Shown here in pieces: positions 1 to 5,590 of a DNA stretch of 7,737 nt. The first letter of the stretch is position 1, and every line of letters starts with the position of its first letter. The notes below the pieces were generated by a model. It was not told the origin of the DNA and did no database searches. It worked only from the letters and a program-made list of their open reading frames with translations. The DNA comes from Thermotoga sp. GTDB taxonomy: Bacteria; Thermotogota; Thermotogae; B21-G9. The DNA lies in assembly GCA_003641545.1 (NCBI GenBank), contig QNAU01000058.1, positions 1-7,737 on the forward strand, read 5' to 3'. The position numbers were made by a program, and so were the translations under genes.

Positions 1-516
1 AACTGCGTTCATGTACCCGAATACTCCGATCTCGTTGGAACCACCCTCCGGGATGAGGTAAACTTTGTATCCCTCTCTCTCGTATCTTTCTTTCCACAGG
101 TTGAAGATCTCGTCGATCCTCTCATACTCTTTCGATGAGATGTAATGAACTTTGGAATCGATCAAAAAATCAATAAGGAGGTTTCCCTTGTAAAGATCGG
201 GTTTCTCATCGACTCTCAAAAACAGGACTGGTTCTATTCCCAACTTTCTTGCCACAACAGCGGTTGCCCTCGCATGGTTGGACTGCACTCCACCACATGT
301 GAAAACCATGTTGGCTTCGTTGAGGAAGGCATCTTTGAAGAGATACTCGAGTTTCCTCACCTTGTTTCCGCTTTCAAGAAAACCGGTCAGGTAATCCTCC
401 TTCATGAGGAACTCTTCGAAGCCCCACGTCTTCTTCACATTTTCCAATGACCTGATAGGGGTTGGAAGGTTGGCTAAGTTCATCTTCTCGCCGAGAAATC
501 CTTCAAAATCCTTCAA
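1..516 (-). CDS. PLP-dependent D-cysteine desulfhydrase / ACC deaminase-family protein (N-terminal 172 codons, runs off window)
   Basis: This is a cytosolic fold-type II PLP enzyme of the D-cysteine desulfhydrase/1-aminocyclopropane-1-carboxylate (ACC) deaminase family. D-cysteine desulfhydrase yields pyruvate, H2S and ammonia; ACC deaminase yields 2-oxobutyrate and ammonia. Seen directly: LPTPIRSL near residues 17-24, GNKVRKLEY at 50-58 with the expected Schiff-base Lys52, QSNHAR at 78-83 (family Ser-Asn-His motif) and PEGGSNEIG at 156-164. The start is TTG at 516: an AGGTGA Shine-Dalgarno lies at 528-523 with 6 nt spacing, whereas the ATG at 531 meets a stop after two codons. The C-terminal half is outside the window. 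It holds the positions that separate ACC deaminases (Glu, Leu) from D-cysteine desulfhydrases (Ser/Thr), so the substrate cannot be decided here. The gene lies 57 nt after the gdhA stop, with a GC-rich hairpin between them. Confidence 0.9.
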   Translation of the reverse strand, partial: MKDFEGFLGEKMNLANLPTPIRSLENVKKTWGFEEFLMKEDYLTGFLESGNKVRKLEYLFKDAFLNEANMVFTCGGVQSNHARATAVVARKLGIEPVLFLRVDEKPDLYKGNLLIDFLIDSKVHYISSKEYERIDEIFNLWKERYEREGYKVYLIPEGGSNEIGVFGYMNAV

Positions 517-536
517 CTTTTTTCACCTCATGAATG

Positions 537-561
537 CGGTCCGGCGGTTCCCACCGGACCG
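537..561 (-). terminator. GC-rich 8-bp hairpin between gdhA and the desulfhydrase gene; possible weak terminator or mRNA-processing stem
   Basis: On the minus strand CGGTCCGG (561-554) pairs perfectly with CCGGACCG (544-537) around a 9-nt loop. It starts 12 nt after the gdhA stop codon and ends 8 nt before the Shine-Dalgarno of the next gene. The bases after it (CATTCATGAGG) contain no T-tract, so it does not fit a canonical intrinsic terminator. It could instead cap the 3' end of gdhA mRNA, cause partial attenuation, or shield the 5' end of the downstream message. The stem is directly visible; its role is inferred. Confidence 0.5.
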
Positions 562-573
562 TGTGGTAGAAGA

Positions 574-1827
574 TCACGGATAGATCCCACGTTTTCTCGT
601 CGCATCCGCGACTCTCGCTATCGCGAGTATGTAGGCTGCCGTTCTCATGTCCGTGTTGTATTTCTCCTTTATCTTCATTATATCGCTGAAGGCGTTTTTC
701 ATCATATCCTCCAACGCTTCTCTTATTTGATCTGTCTTCCAGAAGAAGGCTTGAAGGTCCTGAACCCATTCGAAGTAGGATACCGTGACTCCTCCGGCGT
801 TCGCCAGTATGTCTGGAACGACGAACACACCTTTCTTGTTCAAAACCTCATCCGCCTCCGGTGTCAAAGGACCATTCGCCCCTTCGACTATTATCTTTGC
901 CCTGATTTTGTCAACGTTGGACTCATTTATGGCATTCTCAAGGGCAGCAGGAACCAACACATCCACGTCGAGTTCGAGTAACTCTTCGTTGGTTATCTTA
1001 TCACCTTTTGGATAAGTTACCACCGTTCCATTCTCCAGTTTGTGCCTTATGAGATCCTCGACATCGAAACCGGATGGATTGTATATACCTCCCCTGCTGT
1101 CACTCACAGCCACTATGGTGCTTCCCAGTTCTTTGGCTATCAAGAGGGCGCTGAACCGTCCAACATTTCCGAATCCTTGAACCGCGACACTCGCCTTTCT
1201 TGGATCCATTCCCTTCTCCTTCAGTGCAAGTTCTGTGCAGACTTTCACACCTCTTCCGGTCGCTTCCTCCCTCCCCCTCGATCCACCGAGATCCACGGGT
1301 TTACCCGTCACGATACCAAGTGCGGTGTATCCAACATTCATGCTGTAGGTATCCATGTACCATGCCATCACCTGGGGATTCGTGTTCACATCAGGTGCAG
1401 GAATGTCGTTGTGTGGTCCTATGATCACCTGAATCTCCGAAAAATATCTTCTTGAAAGTCTCTCAAGTTCACCCCGTGATAGTTTCTTGGGATCCACCTT
1501 GACTCCACCTTTACCTCCACCGTATGGCAAGTTCATGACGGCTGTCTTCCAAGTCATCCAGAATGCGAGAGCCTTCACTTCATCCAAGTTGGTGTTCGGA
1601 TGATACCTTATACCACCTTTGGCTGGCCCCCTCGCGACGTTGTGTTGCACCCTGTAACCCGTGAAGACCTTGATCTTTCCATCGTCCATCACCACGGGAA
1701 ACTCCACTATCAAAGTTCTCTTTGGCCTTCTCAGAACCTCTGCCAGATCCTCTTCAAGGTTCATGATTTTAGCGGCTCTGTCGAATTGTTCAAGAGCCAT
1801 CTCAAATATGCTCTTCCCATCTGCCAT
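574..1827 (-). CDS. gdhA: Glutamate dehydrogenase, hexameric NAD(P)-dependent type
   Basis: This enzyme catalyses the reversible oxidative deamination of glutamate to 2-oxoglutarate and ammonia in the cytosol, linking amino-acid fermentation to nitrogen assimilation. It is 417 aa, close to the ~416 aa of the Thermotoga enzyme. Seen in order: substrate-binding Lys70 ([10 protein letters not shown]), Lys94 (TWKTAV), the catalytic-lysine motif PYGGGKGG with Lys106, Asp146 in IPAPDVNTN, and a Rossmann nucleotide motif QGFGNVG (217-223) followed by SDSRGG with Asp243 at the end of the next strand. The protein ends in KRGIYP. I chose the ATG at 1827 because a GGGGGGA ribosome binding site lies 6 nt upstream. 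A longer in-frame start (GTG, 1866) falls at the predicted transcription start and would add 13 non-homologous residues. A dedicated promoter lies directly upstream, so gdhA can be expressed independently of the preceding operon. Cofactor preference cannot be settled by eye. Confidence 0.98.
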   Translation of the reverse strand: MADGKSIFEMALEQFDRAAKIMNLEEDLAEVLRRPKRTLIVEFPVVMDDGKIKVFTGYRVQHNVARGPAKGGIRYHPNTNLDEVKALAFWMTWKTAVMNLPYGGGKGGVKVDPKKLSRGELERLSRRYFSEIQVIIGPHNDIPAPDVNTNPQVMAWYMDTYSMNVGYTALGIVTGKPVDLGGSRGREEATGRGVKVCTELALKEKGMDPRKASVAVQGFGNVGRFSALLIAKELGSTIVAVSDSRGGIYNPSGFDVEDLIRHKLENGTVVTYPKGDKITNEELLELDVDVLVPAALENAINESNVDKIRAKIIVEGANGPLTPEADEVLNKKGVFVVPDILANAGGVTVSYFEWVQDLQAFFWKTDQIREALEDMMKNAFSDIMKIKEKYNTDMRTAAYILAIARVADATRKRGIYP

Positions 1828-1853
1828 CAAGATCCCCCCATTTTGATATTGTC

Positions 1854-1867
1854 GGTGCAAACGCACC
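1854..1867 (-). promoter_or_regulatory. gdhA: Stem-loop at the predicted 5' end of gdhA mRNA
   Basis: The minus strand reads GGTGC-GTTT-GCACC, a perfect 5-bp stem with a 4-nt loop. It begins about 8 nt after the -10 box, so it would be at or within a few nt of the transcript's first base, about 26 nt upstream of the gdhA start codon. Stem-loops at the extreme 5' end are known to protect bacterial mRNAs from decay (the ompA leader is the classic case). That role here is inference from position only. A short stem could also occur by chance. Confidence 0.4.
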
Positions 1868-1874
1868 CATCCCG

Positions 1875-1903
1875 ATTATACTTTCTATTGAGGAAAAATT
1901 GAA
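1875..1903 (-). promoter_or_regulatory. gdhA: Sigma-70-type promoter for gdhA
   Basis: On the minus strand there is a perfect -10 box TATAAT (1880-1875) and, 17 nt upstream, TTCAAT (1903-1898), a 3-of-6 match to the TTGACA -35. The predicted transcription start is at about 1870-1867, giving a 5' leader of around 40 nt. The -35 lies within the last codons of the upstream NTPase gene and the -10 begins 5 nt after its stop codon. gdhA is therefore likely transcribed on its own as well as by any read-through from the operon. Confidence 0.7.
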
Positions 1904-2391
1904 GATACCCCGTATCGAAAGACTTTCACCAAATCATCGACGATCTGATTTCTATTTTCAACCGTCACTTCTATCAGCCTTGAAGAGCTGTATTTCAAAA
2001 GAAAATCGTATTTTTCCACCATACCCTCCCGGACGATCCCTATTATCCTCCTGAATCTATCGACCAGTTTTTCCAGACTCTCATGAAATGCCTGGACATT
2101 TTCCTCCAGAAATCCTATCTCATCTATGAAAAGGAGGGAATCATCGCTTGCCTTGAAATTATCCATCAACTTTGCCATAGTTTCTATGTTCTCAACGATC
2201 GGTTTCATCTTCCCGTTGATCATTATTCCTATCCAAATTCTTGATCCATCGTATGACTTGAACATAACCCCTCTCGGCATTTTCTTGGTCTTATAACCGA
2301 TCAGTCGAAAATCGTTTTTCAACTCGTCCAGAACCCTGTTCAGCACCGTTGATTTTCCCACCCCTCTCGGACCGGTCAGGAAGATCCTCAT
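1885..2391 (-). CDS. THEP1-like P-loop nucleoside-triphosphatase
   Basis: This 168-aa protein begins straight away with a P-loop: FLTGPRGVGKST (residues 4-15, Lys13). A Walker B strand LLFIDEIGFLE (86-96) and a late VTVENRN segment (142-148) follow. Together with the size, this pattern matches the THEP1 family of bacterial and archaeal NTPases, related to human NTPCR. Those proteins slowly hydrolyse NTPs in vitro and have unknown cellular roles. The N-terminal and Walker B regions fit the family well, but the middle (35-80) looks divergent, so the exact family is less certain than the P-loop NTPase call. The ATG at 2391 has GGAGAT six nt upstream (2403-2398). The gene starts 19 nt after the cupin-nitroreductase stop and is the last gene before the gdhA promoter. 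No partner or substrate can be read from the sequence. Confidence 0.8.
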   Translation of the reverse strand: MRIFLTGPRGVGKSTVLNRVLDELKNDFRLIGYKTKKMPRGVMFKSYDGSRIWIGIMINGKMKPIVENIETMAKLMDNFKASDDSLLFIDEIGFLEENVQAFHESLEKLVDRFRRIIGIVREGMVEKYDFLLKYSSSRLIEVTVENRNQIVDDLVKVFRYGVSSIFPQ

Positions 2392-2410
2392 CTCATCATC
2401 TCCAGAAGGA

Positions 2411-3223
2411 TCACAGGAATTTCAGGATGGAATCGAGGGGTTTTCGAGGGGGTGTATCAGGTTCTTTTTCACCGTATCCCATCGGAATCATGGAAACCGG
2501 CTTGACATCGTTCGGAAGGTTCAGCACCCTGGATACTTTTTCATCGTTGAACGCTCCAACCCAGCAGGTATCCAAACCGTAGGCTTTCGCGATCAACATT
2601 ATGTATGTCGTCAAAGCAGACGTGTCCTGTATTGAATACAGATCCCTTCCTCTTGAGCCATACTCTCTCTCACTCTCTCTCGGAACCGCACATACGACTA
2701 TCACCCACGGTGCGTCCCTCAGAAAACTCTGTCCATAAGCCGATTCTGCAAGTGCATCTTTCAGGGATTGATCTGAAACTGCGAATATTCTCCAAGGTTG
2801 AATGTTTCCAGCACTTGGAGCCAATCTTGACAGATTCAATATTTTCTCCACCAAACTTTTTGGAACGGAAAGTTTCGAATACTTCCTCACGCTCCTTCTT
2901 TTCCTCAGAACCCACAGTGGATCATCCTGGATCAAAAGAACGCGAGATTTTTCGGGGTGTTCATTTCGTATTCTATAATCTTTCCCCGGCAACATCGAAG
3001 CCAAACAACCTTGCTTCAAATCAATGGATCTGTCGTCGGATACCAACGAGATCTTCCCCTCCAGAACCACAAGGTGCACTTGGAAATCGCATGTGATCTT
3101 CGATGAAGCATCCCCGGGATTTAAAACCAAAACACTCATTCTGGAACTGCCAGCGTATATCTCATTTCCTCCGAGATCGAAACTACATATCGTTGGAAAA
3201 TCCTCAGGATTTATCTTTCTCAT
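2411..3223 (-). CDS. Cupin-like domain fused to an FMN-dependent nitroreductase-family domain
   Basis: This 270-aa protein appears to have two domains. Residues ~10-100 are a small beta-rich, cupin-like module: GGNEIYAGSS, NPGD, VHLVVLEGKISL and LPGKDYRIRN. The usual HxH metal ligands are absent, so it is probably not a metal cupin. Residues ~102-265 are a nitroreductase: RRSVRKY (109-115, FMN phosphate binding), APSAGNIQPW (135-144), DTCWVGAF (218-225) and PMGYG (247-251). The nitroreductase family covers NAD(P)H-dependent flavoenzymes acting on nitro compounds, quinones, flavins or iodotyrosine; the substrate here is unknown. I chose ATG 3223 because GGGGGGAG (3239-3232) lies just upstream. 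A longer frame with GTG at 3298 would overlap the permease gene and lacks a Shine-Dalgarno. The gap to the permease stop is 52 nt, longer than most in this cluster, and contains a palindrome and a possible promoter. Confidence 0.85.
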   Translation of the reverse strand: MRKINPEDFPTICSFDLGGNEIYAGSSRMSVLVLNPGDASSKITCDFQVHLVVLEGKISLVSDDRSIDLKQGCLASMLPGKDYRIRNEHPEKSRVLLIQDDPLWVLRKRRSVRKYSKLSVPKSLVEKILNLSRLAPSAGNIQPWRIFAVSDQSLKDALAESAYGQSFLRDAPWVIVVCAVPRESEREYGSRGRDLYSIQDTSALTTYIMLIAKAYGLDTCWVGAFNDEKVSRVLNLPNDVKPVSMIPMGYGEKEPDTPPRKPLDSILKFL

Positions 3224-3236
3224 CCTTCGTTCTCCC

Positions 3237-3248
3237 CCCATCGATGGG
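3237..3248. repeat. 12-bp perfect palindrome CCCATCGATGGG upstream of the cupin-nitroreductase
   Basis: This is a perfect dyad with no spacer, located between the permease stop and the cupin-nitroreductase start. Its 3' GGG (on the transcript) overlaps the G6 run of the ribosome binding site. It could be a small operator, or an RNA stem (CCCA/TGGG around a TCGA loop) that partly hides the ribosome binding site. A short palindrome can arise by chance, so the functional reading is inference. Confidence 0.3.
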
Positions 3249-3263
3249 ATCAACTTCGAGATG

Positions 3264-3272
3264 ATTCTACCA
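3264..3272 (-). promoter_or_regulatory. Possible extended -10 promoter for the cupin-nitroreductase
   Basis: The minus strand carries TGGTAGAAT: a TGn extension and a -10-like TAGAAT (5 of 6 matches), 40 nt upstream of the chosen start codon and just before the permease stop overlaps out. No good -35 is visible at 16-18 nt. It would explain the longer gap here, but the motif is weak. Confidence 0.25.
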
Positions 3273-3275
3273 CAT

Positions 3276-4826
3276 TCATTCAGCCGTTCTGTACTCACGG
3301 AGTGTTGAAACGAAGAGGCGTCGAGACAAAATTATGGCGATTGATATTCCAACGAATCCCGCCACTTTTCCCATGGTATCCCAAAATTCGGATTTAAAGA
3401 TTCTTTCACCATGAAGCATGAAATACAATGGAATAGTTGTCACCACCGCCAAACCGATGGTTATACCTTCTATCATGATGACTTTGACGAATCCAAGGGC
3501 TCTGTTTATGTTAACAATGCCTCCCCTAACTGGATTTTTCATGAACTCCCTCACGCCGAGACAGGCGGAGAAAAACTCAAGAAGGAACAGCACCGGTATC
3601 AAGATCATGTCGATCGAACTTACCCTTCCAAGGATCCTGAATATGAGGAGTATGCCACTGAAGGACAAGGTGTTCAAAACCGTGGGTATCATCACCTTGG
3701 GCAGGATCATCTCGGAATCATTCAACGGTAGAGATTTGGGAAAGGGCCAACTTTGAAATTCCAAAGATAGGAGGAAGGCTGAGATAAGAGCGGTGTAGAA
3801 CGAAGAGATCACTATGAAGATCATCATGGAACCGAGGACATTTGAAAAAGCGAAGATACCCATCAACAGGGAAAAGAGAAATGGATAAAGAAACATGAAA
3901 CTTATCTGTTCCTGCCGTATGAAGGATTTGAAATCCTTGAGATACACTGGATTTTTTATCAACCCACCACCCATTTCCTTTCTTCCAACTCTCCTCTTTC
4001 CCGATTTTCCAGAGATGTTCATCTCAAAACTCATATTCCTGGATAGAGAATTGAGCAACGGGAATACGATTAGAATCACGCATATCATGGGCAAAAGAAA
4101 CAGGGGGTTTTCGAGACTGAAGATTTGAAATGACAGTATGTTGAAAGGTGAGAATAGAAATTTCGAGGTTCTTTCCAGCTTCATCAGGAATTTCTCAACG
4201 TTCTCAGCTTTTTCCGAGAACTGCCCCAAGAGGATGAAGACGACTATCATCGACAGGTTCACTATGAAACTCATTCTCTTCGATGTGGTTGCTCCCATGA
4301 ATCCTTTCAAGACGATGGCGACCAACATCGCGAGAAGAAAACACGCAAAAACGTGGAGGATGGAGGAAATCATCGCGATGTAGATTGGATAACCCATCAC
4401 CTTTGCATAGGCGGTCAGCGTGAATATGTTGAAGGCTATGATGAAAGCCTGGTTCACGAATGTGATTATCGATTGATAGAATATTATCTCCCATCTCTCA
4501 ACGGGTAGTGAGAGGAGAAATTCTATCTCCTCGTTTTTGAAGAATGAATATACCAGATACGGGATGAAGGTCATGAAGAACATCACCGTTATATACAGAG
4601 ACCACAATCCAGTGAAAAATTCAGCCATGTTTATTTCCCCAACGTAAACATCTTTCAATTTTGAAAGTATCGAGGAGATGTATGTGAAAACCATAAAACC
4701 GAGGAAGCCAAAGCTCATCGCTGCCCCCAGCAATGGGTTCATACGGCCTCTCTTGGAAGATTTACCATACTGTATGGTCGATGTTCCCTTAAGACCGTAT
4801 TTGAGAAGTATCCTTAGATTTCTCAT
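3276..4826 (-). CDS. ABC-2-type exporter permease, about 12 TM segments
   Basis: This is the 516-aa integral membrane partner of the ATPase encoded just upstream. Hydrophobic segments appear near residues 33-54, 70-97, 114-140, 147-173, 186-203, 241-259, 308-330, 333-356, 378-400, 405-425, 447-470 and 487-503. A basic cytoplasmic linker (271-303) splits two six-TM halves. Each half carries a similar SLP-containing stretch before a membrane segment (SLPVERWEI at 106-114; SLPLNDSEM at 365-373), which suggests an internal duplication. The layout fits large two-half ABC-2 export permeases. There is no substrate-binding protein gene nearby, in keeping with export; the substrate is unknown. The ATG at 4826 overlaps the ATPase stop as ATGA, so translation is probably coupled. 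A GAGGAGG lies upstream inside the ATPase gene and AAGGG is closer. A longer frame starting at 4982 lies wholly within the ATPase gene and reads as low-complexity hydrophilic sequence, so it was rejected. Confidence 0.88.
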   Translation of the reverse strand: MRNLRILLKYGLKGTSTIQYGKSSKRGRMNPLLGAAMSFGFLGFMVFTYISSILSKLKDVYVGEINMAEFFTGLWSLYITVMFFMTFIPYLVYSFFKNEEIEFLLSLPVERWEIIFYQSIITFVNQAFIIAFNIFTLTAYAKVMGYPIYIAMISSILHVFACFLLAMLVAIVLKGFMGATTSKRMSFIVNLSMIVVFILLGQFSEKAENVEKFLMKLERTSKFLFSPFNILSFQIFSLENPLFLLPMICVILIVFPLLNSLSRNMSFEMNISGKSGKRRVGRKEMGGGLIKNPVYLKDFKSFIRQEQISFMFLYPFLFSLLMGIFAFSNVLGSMMIFIVISSFYTALISAFLLSLEFQSWPFPKSLPLNDSEMILPKVMIPTVLNTLSFSGILLIFRILGRVSSIDMILIPVLFLLEFFSACLGVREFMKNPVRGGIVNINRALGFVKVIMIEGITIGLAVVTTIPLYFMLHGERIFKSEFWDTMGKVAGFVGISIAIILSRRLFVSTLREYRTAE

Positions 4827-5572
4827 AGTTCCCTTATTACCTCCTCTATTCCTTCCTTTTCCCCTGTGAGTTGGAGGAAAAGATCCTCGAGCGTCGAACC
4901 TGATTCGACCTTCATTCTCAACTCTTCCAGAGTTCCCTCCGCTATGAGCTGTCCCTTGTGAATTATTCCAATTCTGTCGCACATCTTCTCAGCTATCTCG
5001 AGGATGTGGGTGGTCATGAAGACGGTCACACCTTCACTCGCGTATTTTTTCAAGAGTCCTTTCAATATCCTCGCAGAACGCGCATCCAAACCGATCAAGG
5101 GTTCATCGAGAAAGAGAACATCAGGTTTTCTCATGAGGACACTCACAAGAATCAATTTCTGCTTCATACCATGCGACATATCCGAAATGTATCTGTCCAA
5201 GTAATCGACTGAGAAGGCTTCACACAGTTCTTCTATCCTCTTGTCCTCTTCGATGTTGTAAACTTCGGATATGAAATTCAGGAATTCGTACCCCTTGAGA
5301 TTCGCATACAACTTTGGTTCTTCATGGACGATTCCTATCCTTCTCTTGATCTCGATTTCATGTTTCGCCATGTCGAGTCCGAGTATTTCCACCCTTCCAG
5401 TCGTTGGCCTCAACATGCCCGTCAGCATCTTCACGGTTGTCGTCTTTCCCGCACCGTTTGGTCCGAGGAATCCGTATATCTCCCCCGAAAATATCCGTAA
5501 ATTCAGATTCTTGACCGCTTCGAAATCCCCGAATCTCTTCGTCAGATTCTCAGCCTTTATTCTCACTTCCAA
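4823..5572 (-). CDS. ABC transporter ATP-binding protein (exporter-type)
   Basis: This 249-aa cytoplasmic ATPase powers the permease encoded immediately downstream. Seen in order: Walker A GPNGAGKTT (37-45), a Q-loop region reading IVHEEPKLY (81-89) with Glu84 where glutamine is usual, the signature MSHGMKQK (132-139) in place of LSGGQ, Walker B VLFLDEP (152-158), D-loop GLDA (161-164) and H-loop TTHIL (187-191). The SHGM-type signature is common in ABC-2/DrrA-like exporter ATPases, so it does not by itself mean loss of activity. The start is TTG at 5572, supported by AAGGAGG about 9 nt upstream; the nearby ATG at 5579 is out of frame. The gene begins 18 nt after the channel stop and ends in an ATGA overlap with the permease. 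Confidence 0.95.
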   Translation of the reverse strand: MEVRIKAENLTKRFGDFEAVKNLNLRIFSGEIYGFLGPNGAGKTTTVKMLTGMLRPTTGRVEILGLDMAKHEIEIKRRIGIVHEEPKLYANLKGYEFLNFISEVYNIEEDKRIEELCEAFSVDYLDRYISDMSHGMKQKLILVSVLMRKPDVLFLDEPLIGLDARSARILKGLLKKYASEGVTVFMTTHILEIAEKMCDRIGIIHKGQLIAEGTLEELRMKVESGSTLEDLFLQLTGEKEGIEEVIREL

Positions 5573-5590
5573 GGTCCATCCCTCCTTGAA

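Noticed and set aside
503..769. 88-codon minus-strand open frame across the gdhA 3' end
   Set aside because: It overlaps gdhA and the start of the desulfhydrase in another frame. Its translation is low-complexity and charged, with no recognisable motif.
1042..1455. 137-codon plus-strand open frame antisense to gdhA
   Set aside because: It mirrors highly conserved gdhA coding sequence and has no independent ribosome binding site or motif that I can see.
2605..3096. 163-codon plus-strand open frame antisense to the cupin-nitroreductase
   Set aside because: It is Ser/Pro/His-rich antisense translation with no domain signal; the opposite strand encodes clear nitroreductase motifs.
3224..3298. 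25-residue N-terminal extension of the cupin-nitroreductase (GTG start at 3298)
   Set aside because: It would overlap the permease gene, has no Shine-Dalgarno, and the ATG at 3223 has a strong one.
4827..4982. 52-residue N-terminal extension of the ABC permease frame
   Set aside because: It lies entirely inside the ATPase gene, is hydrophilic and G/R/N-rich, and the ATGA overlap at 4826 gives a natural start.
132..5572. Substituted Q-loop (Glu) and SHGM signature as evidence that the ABC ATPase is inactive
   Set aside because: Such variants are common in ABC-2 exporter ATPases. Walker A, Walker B, D-loop and H-loop are all intact.
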